The translations under genes and the position numbers were made by a program. Positions 17,469-25,600 of a stretch of DNA of 64,000 nucleotides are shown here, in pieces. The DNA comes from Aurantibacter sp034110465. GTDB lineage: Bacteria; Bacteroidota; Bacteroidia; Flavobacteriales; Flavobacteriaceae. Where the stretch lies: the NCBI GenBank assembly GCA_034110465.1, contig JAWUZD010000007.1, positions 101,009-165,008 of the forward strand. Direction: 5' to 3'. Position 1 is the stretch's first letter; each line of letters starts with the position of its first letter. The notes beneath the pieces were generated by a model. That model was not told the origin of the DNA. It made no database searches and saw nothing but the letters and a program-made list of their open reading frames with translations.

Positions 17469-18101
17469 TTAAGAACGTTTCAATTTTTTAATTTTCTTAT
17501 CCTTACCATTTTTTTTATAGTAATAATAGTCATCATCTGTATTATTTTGATGCTGTGGCATATTATAGTTACCAATAATATTATTACGGTTGTATCTATT
17601 TACGTGTCCTGTAATTCTAACGACGTTGTGGTTTCTATAATGGATTTGTAATCCGCCAACTCGTGTTAAATAACCAATTATATTGTAATTAATATAAACA
17701 GAACCAATACGCTTTATTTGTCCGTGTCGGTTATAGTTTAAAAACACATTACCAATTCGTCTTACTTTTCCATCTCTATCGTGTGTAATAATTATACCTC
17801 TTGGTCTTGGCGTATAATACGTTCCTGGTGCACCATATGTAGTATTTATACTTCTACGTTTGTATATAGTAGTTGTTTTTCTATAGTAAACATCTCCTGG
17901 AGTTGTATGTAATTCGGTATTAAAATCGAAACTTCCATCAGGAAAAATTAAAAATTCTACGCCACGTTCTATAAACGTAATTGGCTGATCGTAATAAAAA
18001 TTTCTACTTAAATCTTCACCTTGCGATGCAGATTTATGTTCTGCTGCTACAGGTGCTATTCCAAATAACAAACCTGTAATTAATAGTACTATTGTTTTCA
18101 T
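17469..18101 (-). CDS. Secreted repeat protein, paralogue of 14082-15125
   Basis: This 210-residue protein starts with MKTIVLLITGLLFGIAPVAAE, a clear signal peptide. It has the same unit as its paralogue (FIERGVEFLIFPDGSFDFN). About four repeats of about 19 residues follow: DRDGKVRRIGNVFLNYN, RHGQIKRIGSVYINYN, IIGYLTRVGGLQIHY and NHNVVRITGHVNRYN. It ends in a run of Tyr and Lys (YYYYKKNGKDKKIKK) and not in the long Arg/Ser/Thr tail. The repeat pattern suggests a small beta-structure. Function is unknown. The two copies flank a glycosyltransferase pair on the opposite strand. Confidence 0.72.
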   Translation of the reverse strand: MKTIVLLITGLLFGIAPVAAEHKSASQGEDLSRNFYYDQPITFIERGVEFLIFPDGSFDFNTELHTTPGDVYYRKTTTIYKRRSINTTYGAPGTYYTPRPRGIIITHDRDGKVRRIGNVFLNYNRHGQIKRIGSVYINYNIIGYLTRVGGLQIHYRNHNVVRITGHVNRYNRNNIIGNYNMPQHQNNTDDDYYYYKKNGKDKKIKKLKRS

Positions 18102-18250
18102 AGTAAAAGGGTTTTAGATTTTGCCTACTTTTAAGCGTTTCGGCTTTCGCTATATAGTATTAATTTCAATTTTTGTGCCAAAAAAATAAAATAGAAGTAA
18201 AGTTTGTATAAAAAAGTTACTTTTACATAACCAACTAAACTACAATATTA

Positions 18251-19306
18251 ATGGCTTATCATTCTTGTAAAAACTGTAATCATCCTTTTGGGTCATCATA
18301 TAAATATTGTCCTAATTGTGGTTTAAAACAAACAAATGCTTTAACTGTTAAAGAGTTATTTAACAATACAATTAAGAATTATTTTGCTTTTGACGCACGA
18401 TTTTTTAAAAGTATTATCCCTTTACTTTTTAAACCAGGATTTTTACCAAAACAGTTTGTTGAAGGTAAACGTTTAACTTATTTACATCCAGCACAACTGT
18501 ACCTATTTAGTACTATTTTATTTTTCTTTATATTTTCTTTTCAAGCTAGTGTTGATGCAGATGAGATGGACGCAACTGTAAATAAAGTCTTTAAAGCAGC
18601 TTCAAAAAGAGAAGACGAGTTAAAAGTTAAAAGTATTGTTAATGATTCTATTGAAGAATATAATGTTGTTAATCAGAAATCAAAAAATAACGTTTTAAAC
18701 CAAAGTAATCTTTCAAATGAGATAAAAGAGAATGACGATATTTTAAAAATAAATACTGATGGAATTAATTTCTTTGAAAATAAACAAGCTCTTGACTCTT
18801 TAATTGCTTTAAATGCACCTGAGAAATCTATTTATAAAGAAATGGGAATGGAGGACAATGCAAACTATTTTGAACGAAAACTCTATAAGCAACTTCTTAA
18901 GCTTTATAAAAAGCATAATATTGGTAGTATCTACAAGTATTTTATTAGTAGTATACCAATTGCATTGTTTTTCTTGTTACCAATTTTTGCGTTACTTTTA
19001 AGACTGTTTTACTACAAGAGTAAAGTTTTTGTAAATCATTTAGTATTTAGTTTTTATTACTTTTCATTCGCCTTTTTTTTGTTCTCAATAAATCTTGTTA
19101 TTTCTTATATTGTTGATTTAGGTGTTTATAATTTGGTTTTGATTATTTGCTTAGTTGCCTATTTAATAATTGCTATAAAATACTACTATAATAAAAAATG
19201 GATTACAACTTTCTTTAAAACAATAGCTCTGCTATTATCTTATTGTTTTTTTGTTATACCAATAGCTATAGCAGTAACTTTAGTCATCTCCTTTTTGTAT
19301 TATTAA
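18251..19306 (+). CDS. DUF3667 family membrane protein with zinc ribbon
   Basis: The N-terminus carries a zinc ribbon, CKNCNHPFGSSYKYCPNC, with two CxxC pairs. The DUF3667 core follows (FFKSIIPLLFKPGFLPKQFVEGKRLTYLHPAQLYLF) and leads into the first membrane segment. A polar region (about residues 100-220) and four to five further membrane segments complete the 351 residues. The family is common in Bacteroidota and has no established function. The gene stands alone, divergent from the repeat protein on its left. Confidence 0.85.
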   Translation: MAYHSCKNCNHPFGSSYKYCPNCGLKQTNALTVKELFNNTIKNYFAFDARFFKSIIPLLFKPGFLPKQFVEGKRLTYLHPAQLYLFSTILFFFIFSFQASVDADEMDATVNKVFKAASKREDELKVKSIVNDSIEEYNVVNQKSKNNVLNQSNLSNEIKENDDILKINTDGINFFENKQALDSLIALNAPEKSIYKEMGMEDNANYFERKLYKQLLKLYKKHNIGSIYKYFISSIPIALFFLLPIFALLLRLFYYKSKVFVNHLVFSFYYFSFAFFLFSINLVISYIVDLGVYNLVLIICLVAYLIIAIKYYYNKKWITTFFKTIALLLSYCFFVIPIAIAVTLVISFLYY

Positions 19307-19443
19307 ATCAATAAGAATACCTTAAATTAGACTTAAAAAGCTTTTTTAAGTACATTGTCTTGTTTTTTAGCTGTTAACCTATTATTTTTAGCTTCTGTTA
19401 CGTGTAACGTTTTTTATTTCGTAAGGTTATAACTGAAATTAAA

Positions 19444-19623
19444 ATGAGTATAATAAATATTTTACTAGCTGTTTTCTTTCTTATACTAATAGCAATAGTT
19501 TATTTGATTTATAATACAACTCAACAAATTAAATATAAGCGTCAAAAAGGCGTAGACCTTAGAAATAAAAATGCTTATTATAAATTTATAGGTAAAACTT
19601 TTTTAAAGAAATTACCTTCTTAG
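19444..19623 (+). CDS. Small single-pass membrane protein (59 aa)
   Basis: A 59-codon ORF begins with ATG at 19444. One membrane helix (INILLAVFFLILIAIVYLIY) is followed by a basic, polar tail ending FIGKTFLKKLPS. The composition (hydrophobic helix, then KYKRQKG with positive-inside charge) is that of a real membrane protein. Its stop overlaps the stop of convergent uvrA by a few bases. No family is recognised, and no strong ribosome binding site was seen. An unrelated spurious ORF is possible but less likely, because the membrane helix and basic cluster are so regular. Confidence 0.5.
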   Translation: MSIINILLAVFFLILIAIVYLIYNTTQQIKYKRQKGVDLRNKNAYYKFIGKTFLKKLPS

Positions 19624-22403
19624 AGTTTATCTTTTAAATATTTACCAGTAATAGATTTTTTGTTTCGGATTAGTTCTTCTGGAGTTCCACTTCCAGCTAA
19701 ATTTCCACCATATTTTCCGCCTTCAGGACCTAAATCTATAATGTAATCGGCACATTTAATTAATTCTAGATTGTGTTCTACAACAATTATAGAATGACCT
19801 TTTTCTATTAAAGCATTAAACGATTTTAATAATTTTTGAATATCATGAAAGTGAAGTCCAGTTGTTGGTTCATCAAAAATGAATAACGTATTATCTTTTT
19901 TGCTTCCTTTACCTAAAAACGTTGCTAATTTAATACGTTGCGCTTCTCCACCAGAAAGTGTAGAAGAACTTTGTCCTAGAGTAACATAACCCAAACCAAC
20001 ATCTTGTAAAGGTTGAAGCTTGTTTTTTATTTTATTTTCGTTGTTCACTCTAAAAAAATCAATGGCATCATCTATAGTTAGATTTAAAATATCGTCTATA
20101 TTTTTATCAGCAAAATTAACTTCAAGAACTTCTTTTTTAAAGCGTTTTCCTTTACAAGTTTCGCATTCTAAATGCACATCTGCCATAAATTGCATTTCAA
20201 TAGTTACTTCGCCTTCACCTTTACAAGTTTCACATCTTCCGCCATCTACATTAAAACTAAAATGTTTGGCTTGGTAATTTCTTATACTGCTTAATGCTTG
20301 CTTAGCATATAAAGCTCTAATATCATCGTAAGCTTTTACATACGTAACAGGATTAGAACGAGAAGATCTTCCAATAGGATTCTGATCTACAAATTCTATA
20401 TTCTGAATATTGGCAAAATTTCCTTTTAATTCTGTGAATTGTCCAGGTTTATCTCCAAAACCAGTTAGTTTTTTCTGAATTGCTGGATATAATATTTTTT
20501 TAACTAACGTACTTTTTCCACTACCTGAAACACCTGTAATTACGGTTAACATTTCTAACGGAAACGAAACATCTATGTTTTTCAAGTTGTTTTCTCTTGC
20601 TCCAATAACATCTATACTATATTTAGAGGTTCGTCTCTTTTTAGGAACCTCAATTTTTAAAGCACCATTTAAGTATTTAGCAGTTAACGAATCAGATTTT
20701 AAAATAGAAGCAAAATTTCCAGTAGCTACAACGTGTCCGCCTAAAGTTCCAGCTTCTGGTCCAATATCAATAATTTCATCGGCTTGTTTCATAATATCTT
20801 CATCGTGTTCTACCACAATTACGGTATTGCCAAGATCTCTAAGTGCTTTTAAAACGTCTATTAATTGTTCCGAATCTTTTGGATGTAAACCAATACTTGG
20901 TTCGTCTAAAATATACATTGAACCTACTAAACTACTTCCAAGAGATGTAGCTAAGTTTATTCGCTGGCTTTCGCCACCAGACAATGAATTCGATTTTCTG
21001 TTTAAAGTTAAATACGTTAATCCAACATTAGTTAAAAACTGAAGTCTATTTTTAATTTCTACTAGCAAACGTTCTGCAATAGTAGTATCGTTTTCATTCA
21101 GTTTTAAAGTGTCAAAAAACGGAATTAATTCGTCTATTGGCATTTCCACTAAATCTGTAAGCGTGGCGTTATCTATTTTTACATAATTAGCTTCAGCTCT
21201 TAAACGCTTACCGTTACAGGTTTTACATTTGGTTTTCCCTCTGTAACGCGACAACATTACACGATTCTGAATTTTATAAGCTTTAGATTCTAATTCAGCA
21301 AAAAAGCTATTTAAACCTTCAAAGTATTTATTTCCTGTCCAAATTAATTCTTTTTGCTTATTGGTTAATTCGAAGTAAGGTTTGTGTATAGGAAAATCAA
21401 ATTCGTGCGAATTATTTACCAGTTGATCTCTATAATAACTCATACTTTCGCCTCGCCAAGGAAAAATACCGTTTTCAAAAACAGATAAAGCTGTGTTTGG
21501 AATGACTAAATCCTCATCTATACCAATAACATCGCCATAACCTTCACATTTTGGACAAGCACCATAAGGATTATTAAAACTGAATAAATGCACGTTAGGT
21601 TCTAAAAACGTAATACCATCTAATTCAAACTTATTACTAAAATGGCTTAAATTATCTTCGTTTAAAGATTTAATGTAGCAATTACCTTTTCCTTCGTAAA
21701 AAGCAGTTTGTATGGCATCTGCTAATCGGTTATAGAAATCCTCATCGTCTTTTGTAATAATTCGGTCTATAACAATATATAAATCTTCTGTAGATGTAAT
21801 ATGATCTGCTTTATCTATTCTAACGACTTCATTCTTATATAAAACACGAGCATAACCTTGCTGATTTAACGCATTTAATTTGTCAGCTAATTCGCGGCCT
21901 TCTTCAAGATGTAGTGGTGCTAACAATAGTAATTTTTCTCCTAAAGCTATTTTTTTAATTGCTTTTAAAACATCTGTAACCGTATCTTTTTTAACTTCTT
22001 GATTAGAAGTAGGCGAGTAGGTTTTACCAATTCTAGCAAATAATAATTTTAAATAATCGTAAATTTCTGTAGTTGTACCAACGGTTGAACGTGGATTAGT
22101 AGAATTTACTTTTTGCTCTATTGCAATTGCTGGAGCAATTCCTTTTATGTAATCTACTTTTGGTTTATTTAATCTTCCTAAAAACTGACGTGCATAACTG
22201 CTTAAACTTTCCACATATCTACGTTGTCCTTCAGCATATAGCGTATCGAAAGCTAAACTAGACTTTCCAGAACCAGATAAACCTGTTATAACCACTAATT
22301 TATTTCTAGGGATTATAACATCTATATTCTTAAGGTTGTGCAATTTAGCACCTTTTATGATAATGTTTTTCTTAGGATTAACTTCGGAAAGTTTAGTGGT
22401 CAT
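19620..22403 (-). CDS. uvrA: Excinuclease ABC subunit A
   Basis: The 927-residue protein is a full-length UvrA with two ABC ATPase halves. The first half has Walker A GLSGSGKSS near the N-terminus and signature LSGGESQRINLA; the second has GVSGSGKST and LSGGEAQRIKLA. Zinc-binding pairs CPKCEGYG, CKTCNGKR, CETCKGEG and CETCKGKR are visible. UvrA with UvrB scans DNA for bulky lesions in nucleotide excision repair. The gene is monocistronic here, with convergent genes at its 3' end and a divergent sigma factor at its 5' end. A TATCTTTG box lies 23 bases before the start. No SOS-type operator was recognised. Confidence 0.98.
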   Translation of the reverse strand: MTTKLSEVNPKKNIIIKGAKLHNLKNIDVIIPRNKLVVITGLSGSGKSSLAFDTLYAEGQRRYVESLSSYARQFLGRLNKPKVDYIKGIAPAIAIEQKVNSTNPRSTVGTTTEIYDYLKLLFARIGKTYSPTSNQEVKKDTVTDVLKAIKKIALGEKLLLLAPLHLEEGRELADKLNALNQQGYARVLYKNEVVRIDKADHITSTEDLYIVIDRIITKDDEDFYNRLADAIQTAFYEGKGNCYIKSLNEDNLSHFSNKFELDGITFLEPNVHLFSFNNPYGACPKCEGYGDVIGIDEDLVIPNTALSVFENGIFPWRGESMSYYRDQLVNNSHEFDFPIHKPYFELTNKQKELIWTGNKYFEGLNSFFAELESKAYKIQNRVMLSRYRGKTKCKTCNGKRLRAEANYVKIDNATLTDLVEMPIDELIPFFDTLKLNENDTTIAERLLVEIKNRLQFLTNVGLTYLTLNRKSNSLSGGESQRINLATSLGSSLVGSMYILDEPSIGLHPKDSEQLIDVLKALRDLGNTVIVVEHDEDIMKQADEIIDIGPEAGTLGGHVVATGNFASILKSDSLTAKYLNGALKIEVPKKRRTSKYSIDVIGARENNLKNIDVSFPLEMLTVITGVSGSGKSTLVKKILYPAIQKKLTGFGDKPGQFTELKGNFANIQNIEFVDQNPIGRSSRSNPVTYVKAYDDIRALYAKQALSSIRNYQAKHFSFNVDGGRCETCKGEGEVTIEMQFMADVHLECETCKGKRFKKEVLEVNFADKNIDDILNLTIDDAIDFFRVNNENKIKNKLQPLQDVGLGYVTLGQSSSTLSGGEAQRIKLATFLGKGSKKDNTLFIFDEPTTGLHFHDIQKLLKSFNALIEKGHSIIVVEHNLELIKCADYIIDLGPEGGKYGGNLAGSGTPEELIRNKKSITGKYLKDKL

Positions 22404-22425
22404 ATTAATTTTATATCTGAATTAA

Positions 22426-22433
22426 CAAAGATA
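22426..22433 (-). promoter_or_regulatory. Putative -7 box (TATCTTTG) of uvrA
   Basis: The minus-strand TATCTTTG matches TAnnTTTG and precedes the uvrA start by 23 bases. No TTG lies at the expected upstream spacing. Confidence 0.4.
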
Positions 22434-22509
22434 CAAGAAGTAATTCAGCATTAAAAACTGCTTATTGCCTAATTAAATGTTAAAATATTCGATAATTTTT
22501 ATTAATAAT

Positions 22510-22541
22510 TTGTTTTTGATGAATTAATTCTATTATATTTG
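22510..22541 (+). promoter_or_regulatory. Bacteroidota-type promoter of the sigma factor gene
   Basis: TTG at 22510-22512 and TATATTTG at 22534-22541 are spaced by 21 bases. The leader to the start codon is about 90 bases, long for this window. Confidence 0.55.
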
Positions 22542-22634
22542 AATTCACTCAAAATAGATTTGCATATATAACAGGATTACTTTTTAAATTAATAACCCCA
22601 ATCTAATTTATTAGATATTAATAAAGTAATACCT

Positions 22635-23219
22635 ATGCAAACACCTCAAACTACCGACGCCACTTTAGTTTCTTATTACATTGCAGGACAAGAATCCGCT
22701 CTAGAAATCTTAGTTAAAAGGCACAAACAACGTATTTATAGTTTTATTTATTCTAAAGTTTACGATAGAGATGTAGCTGAAGATATTTTTCAAGACACTT
22801 TTATTAAAGTTATTAAAACCTTAAAAAAGGGTAAGTATAATGAAGAAGGTAAATTTTTGCCTTGGGTTATGCGTATCTCTCATAACTTGGTTATAGATTA
22901 TTTTAGAAAAAATAACCGTATGCCTAAGTTTGATAATAGTACCGATTTTGATATATTTTCTGTGTTAAGTGATAATTCTTTGAATGCAGAAAGCGCTATT
23001 ATTAAAAGTCAGGTAGAATCTGATGTGAGGCGTTTAATTGATGAGTTACCAGAAGACCAGCGCGAAGTACTTTTTATGCGTATGTATCAAGATATGAGTT
23101 TTAAAGAAATTTCTGAAAGAACTGGTGTTAGTATTAATACTGCTTTAGGAAGAATGCGCTATGCTTTAATAAATATGAGAAAGGTTATTGAGAAACATAA
23201 TATAATTTTAACTAATTAA
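22635..23219 (+). CDS. RNA polymerase ECF sigma factor (sigma-70 family, SigW/RpoE-like)
   Basis: The 194-residue protein has the two ECF domains. Sigma region 2 includes ALEILVKRHKQRIYSFIY, DVAEDIFQDTFIKVIKTL and FLPWVMRISHNLVIDYFRK. Region 4 has the helix-turn-helix LPEDQREVLFMRMYQDMSFKEISERTGVSINTALGRMRYAL. It directs RNA polymerase to a dedicated promoter set. No classical membrane anti-sigma factor follows. Instead a 46-residue ORF comes 51 bases later, followed by a strong terminator, so the two probably form one transcript. It is divergent from uvrA. Confidence 0.93.
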   Translation: MQTPQTTDATLVSYYIAGQESALEILVKRHKQRIYSFIYSKVYDRDVAEDIFQDTFIKVIKTLKKGKYNEEGKFLPWVMRISHNLVIDYFRKNNRMPKFDNSTDFDIFSVLSDNSLNAESAIIKSQVESDVRRLIDELPEDQREVLFMRMYQDMSFKEISERTGVSINTALGRMRYALINMRKVIEKHNIILTN

Positions 23220-23270
23220 TATAATAAAGTAGAAATTATGCCGTTATCTGTATAAACCAAAACTTATACA

Positions 23271-23411
23271 ATGGCAAAACTTTACTCTGAAACCCCAAAA
23301 ATTGAAGAATTGAACCCTAAAGATGAGACAATTAGTTTTATTTTGAATTACTCTAAGGCTTTACGTGTTATAAATTATAAAAATTTGGAGTTTGAAGCTC
23401 TCCAAAACTAA
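23271..23411 (+). CDS. Small protein (46 aa) downstream of the ECF sigma factor
   Basis: A 46-codon ORF starts ATG GCA AAA at 23271 and ends at TAA 23409-23411. The product starts MAKLYSETPKIEELNPKDET and continues with a helix-like ISFILNYSKALRVINYK. It is soluble, without Cys or a membrane helix. It lies between the sigma factor and a perfect terminator, so it is very likely transcribed with the sigma gene. I recall similar short proteins in other Flavobacteriaceae at this place. A role as regulator of the sigma factor is possible but unproven. Confidence 0.65.
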   Translation: MAKLYSETPKIEELNPKDETISFILNYSKALRVINYKNLEFEALQN

Positions 23412-23417
23412 ACTTTG

Positions 23418-23449
23418 AAAACGTCTTGAGATTCTCAAGACGTTTTTTT
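23418..23449 (+). terminator. Strong rho-independent terminator after the sigma factor operon
   Basis: AAAACGTCTTGAG pairs with CTCAAGACGTTTT around a three-base loop, and the T-run continues to 23449. It ends the sigma factor transcript just after the 46-aa ORF, which supports that ORF being part of the operon. Confidence 0.9.
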
Positions 23450-23546
23450 ATGACCTATTAATAATTGTAAACTGATATCTAAATTTAAAAAGCAGATTTT
23501 TCTGTATGAAAAGAACTTCTAGATGTACTGTAACGTTTATTTGTAG

Positions 23547-23554
23547 TACTTTTG
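23547..23554 (+). promoter_or_regulatory. Putative -7 box (TACTTTTG) of the 129-aa gene
   Basis: TACTTTTG matches TAnnTTTG and lies 33 bases before the start of the 129-aa gene. No TTG is found 17-23 bases upstream. Confidence 0.4.
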
Positions 23555-23587
23555 AAAAACAAAATATTATAATTAATTTTTAAGTTT

Positions 23588-23977
23588 ATGCCATATCAAG
23601 ATCAGTTTGTTCTTTTCTGGAAAGAATTAGAGAAAAGTGTACAAGAAGGTACTTTTGCCAAGTTAACAATGTCTAAAACGATTGGTAAACTTGAGTTGAA
23701 AAACATTTTTGTTAGACCACTATATAGTGATGATGGATTTAAAGTCTTACTAAAACACAGGTATAGACTCAGAGAAACCGAAGATGAAGAAGTAGAGTTA
23801 ACCGTAGAAGATGCTTTTAATGTGATTAAATCTCATTTAAAAAATCCTTTTTTTGTTGTTATTATATTTACCATAACAAAGGATATTACTTTTAAAGTTA
23901 ACAAAAAAGGTGTTGCTACTATTACAGAAACTTCACCAACTTTCCGTAGTGTTATTCAAGCTAAAAGTGATGTTTAA
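23588..23977 (+). CDS. Conserved-looking hypothetical protein (129 aa)
   Basis: The protein has no signal peptide or membrane helix. Its pattern is F-W-x-x-L, then FAKLTMSK, then LELKNIFVRPL, HRYRLRETEDEE, an FFVVIIFTITKD strand and KVNKKGVATI. From memory this resembles the roughly 130-residue N-terminal segment found in front of a SAM-dependent methyltransferase domain in some Bacteroidota proteins, here standing alone. I could not check this, so treat it as a hint. It has its own promoter-like box and ends 21 bases from a convergent broken lipoprotein gene. No operon partner is evident. Confidence 0.6.
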   Translation: MPYQDQFVLFWKELEKSVQEGTFAKLTMSKTIGKLELKNIFVRPLYSDDGFKVLLKHRYRLRETEDEEVELTVEDAFNVIKSHLKNPFFVVIIFTITKDITFKVNKKGVATITETSPTFRSVIQAKSDV

Positions 23978-23998
23978 GTGATGTTTTGAATGTTATAT

Positions 23999-24655
23999 TT
24001 ATTTTTTTATTAAATTCATTGAAAATTTATTATCCTTATAGAAATCAAAAACTTCTATTAAATGAGATAATTCATTAGAATTATTAGTATTGTTTAAGAT
24101 ATATTTTTTATAAATTATTCTAACACTATCTTCACCATTAACTAATGTATCAATATAGATTCGTTTAGTTATAATTCCTTCTAACTTATCACTTTCTATA
24201 TTGGAATATTTAAAATTAATTTCATTAGTGTTTTTGAATTCTTTTGTTGTACCGTATTGACTATCTTTTGTATGTTCCAAAAAACCAATTAGAGTAATCG
24301 TTTCATAACCTTTATAATTTTTAAATTTTAAATCTGCTGGAGATGAAATTCTAATTGATGCATCATAAGTGTTTTTAATTTTAGTTTTTTTCCATTTTAA
24401 ATCATAAAAATCGCTAACAGTTGAATCAATTATTAACTTCTCAAATCTTTTTGTTTGGTTCAATAAAGTGTCATTATGATTTGATATATAAACTTCATAT
24501 ATATCACTTATATCTTTTGACCAATCAAACTTTAGCTTTTTTATTTAAAAAAATGTATCCTTATCTCTTTTATTAATAGATAAGGATACTTGAGTTCTTT
24601 TTTGACAAGAAATGAATAGAATATATAAAATGTATATGGGAAATAATTGTCTCAT
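23999..24655 (-). pseudogene. Lipoprotein gene interrupted by an in-frame stop
   Basis: A continuous minus-strand frame runs from ATG 24655 to the stop at 23999 but contains one TAA at 24547-24545. Before the stop it reads MRQLFPIYILYILFISCQKR, with a textbook lipobox (LFISC) and Cys17, and 36 residues in all. After the stop, in the same frame, it continues IKKLKFDWSKDISDIYEVYISNH and on for about 180 residues with normal protein-like composition. Both parts share one frame, so a base substitution explains the break and an indel does not. Re-initiation at TTG 24463 would give a 154-residue leaderless product. The family is unrecognised. A sequencing error remains possible. Confidence 0.65.
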
Positions 24656-24707
24656 ATTAATATGTGAAAATGTATAAATATTTCTAATTAATAATAGTAT
24701 TTAATAG

Positions 24708-25562
24708 TTATATCTCCTCAATCAAATCTTTATAGTCCCATTTTTCTGGAATTATGTTTAATTTAAATAATTCGTCTTGTACTTTTTCAACTGTTTTTTT
24801 GGTAATTTTTTCTTGAGACCATTCGGTTAAACTTAACCATTCTTGTACATCTTCAAGCTCTTGTTCATAACGGTTTGCAATTGTTGTATCTATACAAGGA
24901 ATTTGTTTAAACTCTTCTGTAGTCGTATTTACAATATCTAAAATGGTTTTAACATCTGCTTTGTTGGTTTTTAAAAAATCTTCTCTTATAGCAATAACAA
25001 AGCAAGGCCAAGGCGATGGTAAATTACCAACACGTCTAAACGTTCCATTATCTACTAAAGGTTTTGTGGTAAATTTTTCCCACATAAAGTAGTCTGCTTT
25101 TCCAGAAGTTAAGCCTTCTACTGCGCCTTCAAGATTTTTAATGACTTCAAATTTTAAGTCGCTTTCTAAATCCCAATTATTTTGTTCTGCATTTACGTAA
25201 GACATTAAATGAGATCCAGATCCATATCTACTAATAGCAGCTTTTGTTCCTTTTAAATCTTCTAAAGAATTATAGTCAGACTTTGCATCTACGTGAATTC
25301 CCCATTGTAAAGGTGTTTTTACAAAGACTTGTACAATTTTAGATTTGTTTCCAGCAATAATATCTTTAATTATACCTTCGGTTAAAATAACGGCTATATC
25401 AATATCGCCATTACGTAACCCTTTACACATTTCGCCAGTACCACCAAAATAATCGTGCCAACGTAAATTTATATTTTCGGCTTTATAATCCCCATTTTTT
25501 AAACCTAAATACCAGGCTAAATTAAAATGTTCTGGAACGCCACCAATGTTAATTTGTTTCAT
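24708..25562 (-). CDS. Periplasmic-binding-protein-fold protein without signal peptide
   Basis: The 284 residues have the type II binding-protein fold of NMT1/THI5- and SsuA-like substrate-binding proteins: INIGGVPEHFNLAWYLGLKNG at the N-terminus, DIDIAVILTEGIIKDI, DLKGTKAAISRYGSGSHLM and LTSGKADYFMWEKFTTKPLVD. It lacks any signal peptide or lipobox. No ABC permease or ATPase genes are nearby, so it is probably a cytoplasmic ligand-binding or enzymatic member rather than a transport component. It follows a nucleoside phosphorylase gene by 38 bases and is likely the last gene of that operon. The ligand is unknown. Confidence 0.72.
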   Translation of the reverse strand: MKQINIGGVPEHFNLAWYLGLKNGDYKAENINLRWHDYFGGTGEMCKGLRNGDIDIAVILTEGIIKDIIAGNKSKIVQVFVKTPLQWGIHVDAKSDYNSLEDLKGTKAAISRYGSGSHLMSYVNAEQNNWDLESDLKFEVIKNLEGAVEGLTSGKADYFMWEKFTTKPLVDNGTFRRVGNLPSPWPCFVIAIREDFLKTNKADVKTILDIVNTTTEEFKQIPCIDTTIANRYEQELEDVQEWLSLTEWSQEKITKKTVEKVQDELFKLNIIPEKWDYKDLIEEI

Positions 25563-25600
25563 ATTTAAAATAGAGTAGAAGTAGAGTTTAAATTCTAAAT

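Noticed and set aside
20575..21042. 155-codon plus-strand ORF inside uvrA
   Set aside because: It is antisense to conserved uvrA sequence and shows no domain; a composition shadow.
24541..24560. Frameshift at the seven-T run as cause of the broken lipoprotein
   Set aside because: Both halves read in the same frame, so an inserted or deleted T would not reconnect them. A single-base substitution at the TAA is the simpler explanation.
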